A stretch of DNA of 64,000 nt from Chitinophagaceae bacterium (GCA_016719165.1 JADKAJ010000003.1:342927-406926), one strand, 5' to 3'. Shown: positions 52,301 through 61,670, counted from the stretch's first letter. The notes: generated from the sequence alone by a model not told the origin. A program made the numbers and translations.

Positions 52301-55208
52301 GTATATACGCTGTTATTGAATCACTGATGTTCATGCTAAACTTAGATCCGATATTTGTGGGAGAGCTGAAACTACCTGTTGAATCAGATAATTGGGCAGT
52401 AAAAGTATTGTTGGAAAACATAAGAGTGTCCAACGTAAAACGTACCTTGATGCTACCGTTGCGACAAGCAATACTGTCTGTATTACCAAGGGTAATAACG
52501 GGTATAACAGGAGGTAAAACATATCCTAAAGTGATAGGTCCGAAAGCAGATAACGTATCTAGTGAATTAATAAAAGCTTCTGCAAGATTTCCGGTGAATG
52601 AAGAAACACCTGCGTTCAGCCATTGACTGCCGTTCCAACGGCTTGCACGCAAACTGTAAAGAGATGAAACGGGCTGGCTGCGGGTACTGTCGTATTGTAG
52701 ATTCACTCTTACATTGCTGGTTCCGTTATCTCTGTTCAGCATCCAGTATTCTTTCCCGGAAACAGTGGTAAGAGAGGAAACATGTAGTGACGTATCATAA
52801 CCAGCTGCGGTCGGATTCGTACGGAAGTATTGTGCTGTAAAAGCATCTGTTGGTTGTGAGGGTGCTGTCATTCTGATAACAGCCTGTTTCAGGTTGTCGC
52901 CCGTCGGGAACATGAATTGATCATTTCCGATCTTCTTAACTGGACCCCAAACCCAACTTGCACTGGAGGTTTGATTGATGCCTGCGTTATCATTAAAGAT
53001 GATCAGTTTTGAAGGTATTGTTTTGATTACTCCAACTGAGAACTCCACATTATTACCAATGAATATATCCTGTTCAGGAATGATATAGGCCTGTGGAGAG
53101 AATATATCTTTATTTGTGTAAAGATTCTGAAATGTAACCGCAGTGGTACCAAGTTGCCTGATGTGACTTTCTGCTCCGCCAATAAAATTTACCTGGTTTA
53201 AAGCTATAAACTGCGCATCAACATCAGTATTAAGATTCAAATCCTGTCCTATTCTTAATGAACTGCCATCTCCGGCCCGGAATAAAACCGGGGCATTGAT
53301 ATTAAAAGTCACATGGCCCGTCACTTCGTCAGCATCCGGTTCTGAAATAAATGTTTCTGCACTGGCATCTGGACTATTTGTGGTAAGGATGAGGTCTCCA
53401 TTGAAAATATTGCCATAGATAATATTAGGACCAACCCTGCTGGCACTATCACTGATAGTAACGTTGCCGGCACATGTATTTTCAATAAAATAAAGTTGTC
53501 CCTTATAACCTTCTATTTTGATATTGGTTGCTGAAATCGTTGCATTCTCAACAGAAAAATCAGTTGCATTTCTGAATGTAATAGAGTTACCGTTATTATT
53601 GGAATAAATTGAAGCGTCAAAAATATTTATTGTACCGTTGTTAATAAGACTGAAGTTGTCAAGGTCTAATGATGAGCCTGATTCCATTAAAAGCCCATGG
53701 ATAAGTATATTGGAATTTACAATTGGATAAAATGAAAGCCCCGAGGGTATATAAACGGTATCACAAATTACGGGAATGCCAGAGGGACTCCAGTTGCTGA
53801 CTTCATTCCAGTTTGCATCCGTGGAACCTGTCCAGGTTTTTAATGTGCCACCTGTGCAGGTATTACAAGTGGCTAATATTTCAGGAATGCTATTGCAACC
53901 GGCTGCATTATTCTGAATATCAGCAATGCCGCCAGCATTCAGAAAATTACAAAGGGGAGTAAAAGAGCATAATGATAACTGGGTATTATCCCTGATTTCC
54001 ACACCCTCATTGTCAATATCCTGAATATCAAGAGTAGTATTAAGAAATCCAAGGGAAGTAATAACCGGATTTTCATACACCCTGAATCGCTTTCCGATGG
54101 TTATGATATTGCCGAGACCTGTCAGGTCCGACAGCAGGTTGTTCCCGTGCAGATCGAGTTCGCCATCACTAATTGAAGTGATATTACCTAAGGCGCTTAT
54201 ATCAGTCAACGCATCATTTGCCCATAGTGAAATCCCTCCAAAAATGTCACCTGTTAAATTTTGTAATCCCTGTAATGATGTCAGGTTGGGATTGATCCAG
54301 ATATAAAAATTAGCACAGGAAGTAAGGCCCTCAAAACCTGTAAAGTTGGTAATGCCTGTATTGATAAGCCAGAAAGTACCAATGCTGGTAGTGGTCAGAT
54401 CGTTGGTAAGCCCTGCAAGTGTGGTAAGGTTATCAAGACCGGAAAATAAAAATCCCTGGGCATATTCAAGACCGTTAAGCCCAATGCTGGTAAGAGTAGG
54501 GATTGATTCTAATCTCAGATAACCATTAATAGAAACCAGGCTGGTCAAGCTGCTTAAATCTGTTATTGGCGTATTCCGGATTTCAAGATAACCATCAAAA
54601 TGAACAATGCCCGATAGTCCACTTAAACTAGTCAATGCGGAAGTATCAATCAATACTCCGCCTATTGTATCTAAATTGTTACTTAATCCTGCAATGCTGT
54701 TCAGGGATGGATTGACCCTGAAAACGACTTTTCCCAACTGCGTAAGATTGTTCAGTCCGATACTTGTTAATAACGGGTTATAGTTCAATTGAAAAAGGGT
54801 CCCTATTTGTACCAGGTTGGGTAAAACAGATAAGCTGGTAACAGATGTGTTAATGATAGTTAGTTCTTCTGCAATGTTTGTTATGTATTTCAGAGAGTCT
54901 AATCTTGTAATGGCCGGGCTGGCTCCTTCTCCATTTATAATAATTTTTCGTACTGTGCTGCAGCCGGGGTGCTCTATATTAAAACTGTCAATTTCAGACT
55001 GCCTGGTGAGGAAAATTGAATCACAGCCTGATGTAATCAACTGGTTACCGGCTGTAACTCTATGTACAGGAGGATTTGCCCCGGCAGGAACCTTCAGCGC
55101 TTGCTCCAGTTCAGTCATCATTTGCTTAGAAACCCGGTTTTTTTGAGCCATTACAGATTCCTGGCTGAGAAGTATTGAAATCAAAACGATCAGTATGCGG
55201 GTGGTCAT
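46359..55208 (-). CDS. Giant secreted LRR/Ig/CARDB-repeat surface protein
   Basis: 2949 residues with a signal peptide (about 1-21, ending VMAQ). In order: leucine-rich, receptor-L-like repeats (about 75-430; LTSIGLNNLTQLGKV), a TWTGSTDANWNEVSNWSP domain (from about 452), a beta-helix-like stretch, Ig/PKD-type domains, two MBG-like repeats (about 1165-1330; QTINFPAIPNKTYGD and QTISFPPIADQVLGS), a fibronectin-like domain, and about eight CARDB repeats (about 1515-2610). The end is an IPT-like and a Gly/Asn-rich part, stopping at GHTYINFTLK without a recognised T9SS tail. It is probably a long adhesive surface fibre. It precedes the RHS-like gene in a likely operon. Confidence 0.85.
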   Translation of the reverse strand: MTTRILIVLISILLSQESVMAQKNRVSKQMMTELEQALKVPAGANPPVHRVTAGNQLITSGCDSIFLTRQSEIDSFNIEHPGCSTVRKIIINGEGASPAITRLDSLKYITNIAEELTIINTSVTSLSVLPNLVQIGTLFQLNYNPLLTSIGLNNLTQLGKVVFRVNPSLNSIAGLSNNLDTIGGVLIDTSALTSLSGLSGIVHFDGYLEIRNTPITDLSSLTSLVSINGYLRLESIPTLTSIGLNGLEYAQGFLFSGLDNLTTLAGLTNDLTTTSIGTFWLINTGITNFTGFEGLTSCANFYIWINPNLTSLQGLQNLTGDIFGGISLWANDALTDISALGNITSISDGELDLHGNNLLSDLTGLGNIITIGKRFRVYENPVITSLGFLNTTLDIQDIDNEGVEIRDNTQLSLCSFTPLCNFLNAGGIADIQNNAAGCNSIPEILATCNTCTGGTLKTWTGSTDANWNEVSNWSPSGIPVICDTVYIPSGLSFYPIVNSNILIHGLLMESGSSLDLDNFSLINNGTINIFDASIYSNNNGNSITFRNATDFSVENATISATNIKIEGYKGQLYFIENTCAGNVTISDSASRVGPNIIYGNIFNGDLILTTNSPDASAETFISEPDADEVTGHVTFNINAPVLFRAGDGSSLRIGQDLNLNTDVDAQFIALNQVNFIGGAESHIRQLGTTAVTFQNLYTNKDIFSPQAYIIPEQDIFIGNNVEFSVGVIKTIPSKLIIFNDNAGINQTSSASWVWGPVKKIGNDQFMFPTGDNLKQAVIRMTAPSQPTDAFTAQYFRTNPTAAGYDTSLHVSSLTTVSGKEYWMLNRDNGTSNVRVNLQYDSTRSQPVSSLYSLRASRWNGSQWLNAGVSSFTGNLAEAFINSLDTLSAFGPITLGYVLPPVIPVITLGNTDSIACRNGSIKVRFTLDTLMFSNNTFTAQLSDSTGSFSSPTNIGSKFSMNISDSITAYIPYNTPLSNLYRIRVIGNSPPDTSVNTLPLSVLTIPGGGFTVIGSNPGCINSGIHKYYVSQKEAGVTYTWLLSGGGTFTTNQDTAYVTWISPGIHTIAAYTANQCGSGPSANLQITVSQPAPTSAPVVTKVGRWLYATTPDANQYATGFHWYRNDTLISGAATSSYYAALAGTYVVKYFNLCGDGPASNSFVFAANSIPQTINFPAIPNKTYGDSAFTVVATATSGIPVSLALISGPGTLSGSTYTITTTGTATIRAIQEGDDIYDTATIVFQNIVINKASQTISFPPIADQVLGSAAFVLNATASSVLPVSYSLLSGPAALAGNQLTFTGLGTVSVTAIQNGDTNYVAATSVNRTFCVRVTELTTISGPQFVCPGQSATYRINKVNGLTYSWRLSDGTTYAPTADTVNITWGGAGAYTLIVSAEGPCGAATANDSLVVNVITAVTPGAVANMLPADGATDQTLPLNLSWLPGNNALTYDLYIWDSATAQPSTPYAANITTVSYILPQGALEYFKAYKWRIISKNACLQTDGPIQHFRLKKLPDLFVSNVQAPASAFSGQNITINWRVSNAGPGNTATNQGWTDAVFLSFDTIPNFSIPPNTAPNAWSQIEFPVRPLLIGTRNNITALDSGQHYDNSINFTLPLNYSQPLYVYVITNFPANSSLLQMTVLNDTAKAPQPVNVTLSPTPDLRVDTVFTPASVFSGSTINVTYKVKNYGVFTPTGSTWTDKLYISQSPIFNINNAIPLKVPKTNGTYYPNAPDANFSTNTQLLADSSYTKSVEVVIPNFISGQWFIYVHANNTTSLYEGALANNNINNKQLQVFLTPTPQLTINTLTVPVTSASTTQPLGVNWNILNTGFSDNLEKNKGHYYRLTGSCQINWLQLTDSAGYGSSYWIDRVYLSTDSNGLNGNEILIGEKTQGVFNSGVGADYALYLKCVQPGTDPATENINTFNVIKPGSNHPGELNFAIPANLQPGNYYVYVRANAAQTVFEYPGTPQIRRSTLPITVQRPDATVSVNIPSTANAGQSLTINYNVLNNGPGSVFNAVRYDKIYISSSAVFDGSAQLISTQTFTENLPAGIAVPHSINYTIPPSASGNRYFYVHTNFDSTFRETSYSNNISAPAVTNVLNPTPADLVVTSVPLADSLFTIYNTKIKYTVTNNGPGSTYGNWTDSIFISCSATYNPATSYFVAKREHTKIVTSGGSYTDSFNVSMQFSWEINTCFPQTLSSTAFFYVKTNANGNVYEASNSNNNVSGSGAKVLVNPLVDHIVTSASSPDTVTVARPFTTSWAVKNTGYNPGLIYYQYLQDAVYFSPDSIENNNDVLGSQFPIYTRLERNLSYTETQNAIPPNIPTGDYYVYIKTNHSNLIIAEKVINNNSNFIRGVNGAAKKIHVIQPLLPDLTDTIITAPALAAAGQPMTVVYKVTNTGAGPTYPNNWGNKIWLSGDFIPGNSGDIQLAAKNISAVLQPGQWIYDTQNFTLNSNTLPGNYILIAQTDASNIVYEVNDTNNLAFSYITVYTPQPVDLTVENIMRPDTVILGYSIDTAKWVIANLSANTATGVSSDGIYLSNNTILDSTAVLIGIKNKTINMPPLDRDTISMQPIVSSLIEGHYNVLVKTDLLNNMNETDKNNNTGIAAGSIYVKAKELKLNNTENNTIHNTGRYYKLVIPDSLSGSTILVTLKSNDSLTMKNEMYIGLGYVPSPASFDYRFGTANYGNQQIVMTSVTDSVYYIAIRCTSPNPVVQNITLQAVKLPFAILNVQSNSGGNIGNVTVKLSGSLFNNNMVARLNNGGTVIYSSVVYFINSTAVFATFNLQGKPLGLYDISLIKTDSSVATLPGGFTINTGNNGGILTGGGNNTGQTGSGNQPGCDPGTPGGLNSLLVTEVTVPEKVFVGWPFVIQISYSNPANFDVPAQTRTLYNDKDVLMAMTQAGLANGANSLHLELTEPGGPPGIIRAGASGTITVYGKTPPNTPGHTYINFTLK

Positions 55209-55439
55209 CAGTTAGTTTTTAATATTCATTGTAATGGGTGGCTAAAATCAGTCATTCTGGTGCTTTTTCATTGGTACTTACATAATTAATAGGGTTGGAA
55301 AACAAAAAATGCCAGGGGGTTTCGCAGGAAAGAATTTTACACTATAAAAATTGTATTAAAAGCAGCGGTAGGAAATACTTAATTTGTAGTACAAGTCCTT
55401 ATAAGGAATGGATTTACGTATTTTAGACATTGGTAAAAG
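55209..55439. other. Divergent promoter region between the giant operon and a two-component system
   Basis: About 230 AT-rich bases between divergent genes. No box pair fitting TTTG-N19-TAnnTTTG was found on either strand, although it must carry the starts of both transcripts. No repeat or hairpin of note was seen. Confidence 0.4.
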
Positions 55440-57365
55440 ATGCGTCGCAGCAATAATTATATTATCCTGATTTTTTTCCTGGTACCGGTCATTATCAATG
55501 CCCAAACCCGGACTATTGACAGTCTGAAAAAAAACCTGTGGGAATCGGTCTCAAACGAAAAAAAAGTAAAGGCTATTTTTGAATTGTGTGAGCTGGGTTA
55601 TACACTGCATCCCGATACATTAATGAGTTATGCAGAAAAAGCAAGAATAATAGCAGGCCAGCTCAATAACCGGCATGATGAAGTGCAGGCAATGTATTAT
55701 AAATCCGGGGCACTTACTACAAAAGGTCTTATTGATTCTTCCCTGGATGCTGCCAATAGCTGTCTTGAAATTTTATCTTCAGAAAAGATTACAGATCCTG
55801 TTCTGCAAGCCAACCTTTTTAATCAAAAGGGCCGCTGTTTCATGCGTAAAAATCAATACAAAGAAGCTATAGATATGGGCTACCAGACCATTAGCGGTGC
55901 TGAAAAGAGCAATGATGTATTACTACAAATAAAGGGTAAGACATTAATTGGTTGGGCTTATCTGGAAATGGGCCAAACAATGGAAGCACTATCATGGCAC
56001 CTGAAAGCATTACGGACGACATCCGATACTTTACTATTAGAAAAATATGGCATTTTATTCGCCAACCTGGCTCTTAATTATAATGGCATTGGTAAGAAAG
56101 ATTCGGCTTTTTATTTTATTAACAAAGCCATCAATTATTCAAGAAAACATGAAAACCTATTTGCACTTTCTAACTCACTGGCTATAAAGGCCCAGTTACT
56201 GGTTAGATCGGGCCAGGGTTTGATTGCTGAAGTACCCTTAAAAGAAGCAGTGGAAATAAGAAAAATGATTGGTGATCCTTTTTACATTGTTTCAGACATG
56301 AGCCAGCTTGGTCTTTACTATGCCCATAACGGTCAGCCCGAAAAGGGGATTGCCATTTGTAATGAAGGGATTGCCTTGGCCAGGAAGTATAAGATTGAGA
56401 CAAAGCTTTTTTTTCTTTTTAGCAGCCTGGCGGAAAACTATAAGGTATCAGGTAATGTCACTAAATATGCAGAGACACTGGAGAATATTATTAGGCTAAA
56501 AGATTCTGTATATCAGAAGAATTCTGCAGAATCGCTTGCTGAGATGCAGACAAAATATGAAACAGAAAAAAATTCGAATATAATAGCACAGCAAAAATTG
56601 GCATTAATTAAAAAGAATTACTGGCTTTTTGGCTCGGCAGGGTTTTTAGTACTTGGAATAATTATTTCCTACCTTTTGTTCAGCAATTACCGCAAAAAGC
56701 AGGAACTAAAAAATCAGTTGTTATTGAAAGAAGAAAAATTTTTATCGGTACAGGCTATTGCAAAGGCGGAAGAGAATGAAAGAAAGCGGATTGCAGCCGA
56801 TTTGCATGATAACCTGGGTGCTTATGCGGCCGCAATTGCCAGCAACGTTGACCAGATAAGTCTGCATCAAAACCCTGAAACTGCTTTGCAGGAGCTTAAA
56901 ATAAATTCCCAGTCTATTGTATCGCAATTAAATGATACTATCTGGGTATTAAAGAAGGATAATCTTTCTTTAACAGCAATCAGTGACCGGGTTAAGACCT
57001 TTGTTCAGCGAATTAGCTCCAGTTATCCAAAAATAAATATGGATGTGATTGAACAAATCACGACAGATATATTGCTGCCGCCAGCACAGGCATTTCATCT
57101 TTACCAAATAACTAAGGAAGCAATAATTAATTCGCTAAAGCATAGTTCAGCAAAAAATATCAGGGTAAATTTTGAAAGTGATACCCAATGGAAAATTACA
57201 ATATCAGATGATGGCAAAGGAATGTCTGCACTTAATAAGATAATGGGCAGTGGTAACGGTGTAATAAATATGAAAAACAGAAGTATTGAAGCCGGATGGA
57301 AAATTAACTGGCTGGATGGTCAGGATGGCGGAACCGTTGTGCAAATTTCACCTACTACAAATTGA
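55440..57365 (+). CDS. TPR-sensor histidine kinase (HisKA_3)
   Basis: 641 residues: signal-like N-terminus, TPR helices (about 30-370; for example YKEAIDMGYQTISGAEKS), one transmembrane helix (about 394-412, WLFGSAGFLVLGIIISYLLF), a coiled coil, and a kinase core with IAADLHDNLGAYAAA (phosphoacceptor His near 455), N box (EAIINSLKHSS) and SDDGKGM. The periplasmic TPR array is likely the sensor. It is followed 42 bases later by its response regulator, and is transcribed divergently from the giant CARDB/RHS operon, which it may control. Confidence 0.9.
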   Translation: MRRSNNYIILIFFLVPVIINAQTRTIDSLKKNLWESVSNEKKVKAIFELCELGYTLHPDTLMSYAEKARIIAGQLNNRHDEVQAMYYKSGALTTKGLIDSSLDAANSCLEILSSEKITDPVLQANLFNQKGRCFMRKNQYKEAIDMGYQTISGAEKSNDVLLQIKGKTLIGWAYLEMGQTMEALSWHLKALRTTSDTLLLEKYGILFANLALNYNGIGKKDSAFYFINKAINYSRKHENLFALSNSLAIKAQLLVRSGQGLIAEVPLKEAVEIRKMIGDPFYIVSDMSQLGLYYAHNGQPEKGIAICNEGIALARKYKIETKLFFLFSSLAENYKVSGNVTKYAETLENIIRLKDSVYQKNSAESLAEMQTKYETEKNSNIIAQQKLALIKKNYWLFGSAGFLVLGIIISYLLFSNYRKKQELKNQLLLKEEKFLSVQAIAKAEENERKRIAADLHDNLGAYAAAIASNVDQISLHQNPETALQELKINSQSIVSQLNDTIWVLKKDNLSLTAISDRVKTFVQRISSSYPKINMDVIEQITTDILLPPAQAFHLYQITKEAIINSLKHSSAKNIRVNFESDTQWKITISDDGKGMSALNKIMGSGNGVINMKNRSIEAGWKINWLDGQDGGTVVQISPTTN

Positions 57366-57407
57366 TTATTTTTTCGCCCGTTCAATGGATTAATTTTATT
57401 TCTATCT

Positions 57408-58082
57408 ATGAGTTTTATAATAGCCCTTGCCGAAGATAATAATGTAAACCGCAATACTTTCCTGCAAAAGATACAGGTTCTTGGAGATATGCAGGTTGCT
57501 TTTATTGCCCCCAACGGGCATGAGTGTCTTGAGGAACTGAAAGGGATGCCTGCCGCAAAATTACCACAGGTGATATTTATGGACCTCGAAATGCCACAGA
57601 TGGATGGTATTGAAACTATTCGCCTTGCAAAGTCACTGCATCCGCAGATACATTTTATTGTGCTTACTGTTTTTGATGACGATGAAAAAATTTTTGAAGC
57701 CATTAAATCCGGCGCTTCCGGCTACCTTTTAAAACATGAGCCTGCCGGCGTATTACAGGAAGCAATAATGAATGTACTGGAATATGGAGGTGCGCCGATG
57801 AGTCCCGCAATAGCCAGGAAAGCGCTGCAATTAATGAGCAGGTCATCAATCGATGCTTCTTTATCAAAGAAGAATCCCTTGCCTGAAATGATTACTACCC
57901 GGGAAGAGGAAATTCTCAGGCATATGGTAAATGGCTGGGATGCCAAGCGGATTGCCTCAGCACTTGATATAAGTGTATTAACGGTCCGGAAACATATTGC
58001 AAATGTTTATGAGAAACTGCATGTACAGTCAAAGGCAGAAATTATCAGCATGGCGCACCAGAATAAATGGTTCAATCATTAA
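57408..58082 (+). CDS. NarL/LuxR-type response regulator of the TPR kinase
   Basis: 224 residues: receiver with AED (8-10), phosphoacceptor Asp59 (FMDLEMPQ) and Lys near 108 (YLLKHEP); LuxR helix-turn-helix at about 158-218 (TREEEILRHMVNGWDAKRIA, ISVLTVRKHIANVYEKL). It pairs with the kinase 42 bases upstream. Its stop overlaps that of the convergent acetyltransferase gene. Confidence 0.92.
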   Translation: MSFIIALAEDNNVNRNTFLQKIQVLGDMQVAFIAPNGHECLEELKGMPAAKLPQVIFMDLEMPQMDGIETIRLAKSLHPQIHFIVLTVFDDDEKIFEAIKSGASGYLLKHEPAGVLQEAIMNVLEYGGAPMSPAIARKALQLMSRSSIDASLSKKNPLPEMITTREEEILRHMVNGWDAKRIASALDISVLTVRKHIANVYEKLHVQSKAEIISMAHQNKWFNH

Positions 58083-58528
58083 ACATAGATCGAACAATTG
58101 ATCCACTCCGCATCAAAGTCAGCATTGTATTTTTTGTAAAAATTAATAGCAGGTTCGTTCCATTCCAGCACTTGCCATACAATCCGGGAAAATCCTTTTT
58201 CTATTGCTTCTATTATCAGCCGGTCCATTAATAATTTACCGATACCTTTTCCCCGGGCAGCTTCAGTTACTAATATATCTTCGAGGTACATAGCCTGCCC
58301 TTTCCAGGTTGAATAGCGGATATAATATAACGCAAACCCTTGTATCACCCCATTCTCTTCCGCAACAAATGCCCACCACACCGGATTGTTGCCAAACCCA
58401 CTTTCTTCAAAATGTTCTTCAGTTACGGTTACTTCCTGGGGGGCTTTTTCATATAAAGCCAGCTCCTTTACTAATTCCAGTAACCTGGGACAATCTTCTT
58501 TTACAGCCCTTCTGATTTGAATACCCAT
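58079..58528 (-). CDS. GNAT-family N-acetyltransferase
   Basis: 149 residues from ATG 58528. Upstream in-frame codons exist, but MGIQIRRAVKEDCPRLLELV is the usual start of such proteins. The acetyl-CoA-binding motif EAARGKGIGKLLMD (about 92-105) and the preceding YLEDILVT strand define the GNAT fold; QVLEWNEPAINFYKK is motif B. Close relatives are annotated as diamine or spermidine acetyltransferase-like, but the substrate is not certain. It overlaps the convergent regulator by four bases. Confidence 0.88.
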   Translation of the reverse strand: MGIQIRRAVKEDCPRLLELVKELALYEKAPQEVTVTEEHFEESGFGNNPVWWAFVAEENGVIQGFALYYIRYSTWKGQAMYLEDILVTEAARGKGIGKLLMDRLIIEAIEKGFSRIVWQVLEWNEPAINFYKKYNADFDAEWINCSIYV

Positions 58529-58532
58529 ACTA

Positions 58533-60345
58533 TTATTTCTTTTTAGCTTTAAAAGTTCCGTTTGGCTGAATGAAGCTGGCGGCAATAATTTCTCCTTTTT
58601 CATTTTCTTCAAACTGGACACTATAGCCCTGTAATATTTTTAAAGCGAATTTGTTTTTATCAACTGGCATTAATTCATACTCTGGTTGCCCTTCTATAAA
58701 TGCATACAGAACTTTCTCTCCTTTTAAATAGAATTTGACAGCATTGCCCGGAGCGAATTCGAATTCACCGGTATATTTTGTTAATTCCTCCTTTGTCAGT
58801 TCTTTGGCTTTCGGTTTTTGAAAATTCAAGATCTTTTAAACCTGGTTGCAGGGGAATTAGCACAGAAGTTATTTCGCCGGCTGCATTCATCTGGAATTGT
58901 ATTTTCAGGTTATCCTTACTGGTGGTATCGATACCTTCTGTTTTGTCTATTGATAATACTTCAAAAATATCATAGTGGTAATGACGCAGCCAGGCATCAC
59001 CATTTTGTGTAAGCATGATCATTGAATCTTTTCTGTTGATGATCTCAAATGTTCCGTATCCCGGGTGATGGAACAGGCCGAGGTAATTTTTTCTTTCCTG
59101 TGATGGTTTGGTGCCTTCTTTTTTGTTGCTGGTTACCGTTTTTTCAGCTTCTTTTTCAGCTACTTTAGCTTTTTGCTGGGCAGCATTGGTACGGCCATTC
59201 CAGTCGATTGTTTTTAGATTAAGTAGCCTGTCTGCAATCATATTTCTTACAATACCTGTTAAAGCTGATCCGTTTTGATTGGTCAGAACAATGATACCGA
59301 TACTGTCAGACGGGAAAAAGCAGGTACTGGCAGAGAATCCATCTATATTACCACCATGCTCTACCCGGTAATGTCCCCTGTAAGAGGAGATCATCCAGCC
59401 AAATCCATAGTTGGCAAGATGAGCATCAGGTATTTCTTTATCCGGAAGTGCTCCACTAATGACCATTTGTGAAGTCATGGCCTCTTTCACATAGGAGGCA
59501 GGTAAAATTTCCTTACCGTTAAATTTTCCTTCGTTGAGCCAGGTCATAACCCACTTAGCCATATCTGTAACATTGCTGTTGATGCTACCGGCCGGCCCCA
59601 TGGCATTGATGTCATAATAATCAGTTTTTCGGATAAGGCTGTCTTTATATACCCGGTATCCTACTGCGGCTTCATTATTTTTTTTCAGATCATGAATAGA
59701 AAGATTAGAAGACAGCATACCCAATGGTTCGAATATTCTTTCTTTGATATTTGTTTCCCATGATTTTCCTGTCAGTTTTTCAGCGATCATACCCTGTGCC
59801 AGGAACATGAAATTATTGTATTGCCAAGCCTGGCGGACAGGAACGGTGGGTTCCTGGTATTTTATTCGTTCCAGTAAACTGTCTCTTGATGAACTGTTGA
59901 ACAAATACCAGGAATAATCATGCCGGGGCAGGCCGGTACGATGGCACATCATGTCTCTCACCGTTACCATATTAGTCAGGTTATCATTGAAGAAATGAAG
60001 TGCCGGTAAATAATCTCGTGCCGGTTTATCATAGTCGAGTTTGTTTTCTTTATTAAGCAGCCCCATCAGCGATGAGGTGAATGCTTTGGTGCAGGAACCA
60101 ATTGCAAATAAAGTATTCGGAGTAACAGGTAGTTTATTCTCATAATCACGGTAACCGAATCCTTTTGCATATAACACTTTGTCTTTACTGACAACCGCTA
60201 CCGCAAAACCTGCTGCCTTCCTGTCTTTTAATACCCTTTGAAAAGCAGTATCCAGTCCTGCAAAAGGATCGTTTGCCGGTTTATTTTTCTTTTGGGCAAG
60301 AAAACTACAGGCCAACAAAAGCAGAAAAGTAAGAAGTTGTTTCAT
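58533..60345 (-). pseudogene. Class C beta-lactamase-like serine hydrolase, one frameshift near the C-terminus
   Basis: The first frame gives about 505 residues: signal peptide, SCTK catalytic tetrad (Ser84, Lys87), YNN (near 180) and HGGNIDGF in place of KTG, all typical of the serine hydrolase/penicillin-binding-protein family; the reaction on a natural substrate is unknown. After LKDLEF the reading frame shifts: with one T less in a T4 run (58821-58824, minus strand) the protein continues FQKPKAKELTKEELTKYTGE and ends normally in a lipocalin-like DUF3471-type tail at 58533. The catalytic domain is intact, so the protein may still act, or this is a sequencing slip. Confidence 0.85.
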
Positions 60346-60370
60346 AAATATTATGTTTAAGTTGTGAATG

Positions 60371-61600
60371 CTATTTAAGTACAGCTGGTATTATGCTGTA
60401 TGTAAAAGCCTGGTCAAGATCACTGATAATGTCCTGCAAGTTCTCAATACCTACATTCATACGTATTAAGCCATCGGTGATACCATACTTTTCTTTTTCT
60501 TCTTTCGGTACGCTGTAGTGTGTCATCGAAGCAGGGTGGGAGGAAATGTAATCTCAAGTGCCTAATGAAACTGTTCATTTTACATTTTAAATTATTGCTA
60601 AAATTAATACCGCTCTGTAATCGCATTTCAATTCAAAACTCAGCATAGCTCCCGGGTGCCGCATTTGTTTCATTGCAGTGTAATGATCCGGGTGACTTGT
60701 CAGTCCGGTGTAATTTACTTTGAAACAGCATCATTGGTTCTCTAAGTAATTTGCAACTTCCATTGCATCGTGGCCAATGCCGTTCCATGCTTACTTCAAG
60801 CGTCTTCATGCCCTGTATCAGTAAAAATGCATCAAATGCATTGGCGTTGCCACCAGTGTTCAGGTAAATTTTAGTGATCCTTGTTTCATTTTGTTCTATA
60901 TCACTGCCAAGCAAAATGCACTCCTATAATATTGCCATGTCCGTTTAAAAATTTGGTAGTGGAGTGAACAATAAAATCAGCCCCGTATTGAAAGGGTTGT
61001 TGTAAATAAAGGTGGTGGCGAATGTATTGTAAGCTACAACAAGGTTATGCTGTTTGCCAGCTTACTCAATTCATCCAGGTCCACACATTGAATGGTTGGA
61101 TTAGCGGGAGTTTCCAGGTACATCATCTTAATGGATTTTTCAGCTTTGATGATGTCTTGCGCTTTTTGCAGATCTCTCAGGTCTGCTATGATAGCCGTAA
61201 TGCCGAAGGCAGGCAGAATTTTGGAGACCAGTTCTTCGGTTCCCCCATATAAAGAATAATGGGTAATGATTTTATCACCGGGTTTTAAAGCAGACAACAT
61301 AAGGGTTGTAATAGCAGCCATGCCTGATGCATGAAGAATACCTTTTGCTTCCAAACCCAAACCAAAGGTTTCCAGGGCAGCTATTTTTTCTTCGGCCTCT
61401 GTTATAGTCGGGTTGCCCCAGCGGCTATAGATATAGCCTTCCTCTTTCCCGCTGAAGCGGCGCATACCCTGCTCTGCATCATCAAACACATAGGTACTGC
61501 TGGCATAGATCGGTACCAGGTGTGCATAGTTCGGATCCTGTTTGTGCCCGGCATGTACGGCCAGCGATCCCCATCCTGTAAGTGGAAAACTTTTATCCAT
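60371..61600 (-). pseudogene. Cys/Met-metabolism PLP enzyme (methionine gamma-lyase-like), multiply frameshifted
   Basis: The first 180 residues are intact (WGSLAVHAGHKQDPN, YSRWGNPTITEAEEKIAALE, HASGMAAITTLMLSALKPGD). Beyond 61034 the family pattern continues in all three frames: DNTFAT-like, FIVHSTTKFLNGHGN with the PLP-binding Lys, LLGSDIE, TKIYLNTGGNANAFDAFLLI, MTHYSVPKEEKEKYGITDGL and IRMNVGIENLQDIISDLDQA. It ends at 60371. At least five indels are needed to restore it. Intact, it would cleave methionine or cystathionine. Confidence 0.85.
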
Positions 61601-61670
61601 TATAGATTTTTGAATCAGGAAATTTGAACTGATTCAAAAGTAGCTAATTTATTTTTATTGAATTACTGCA

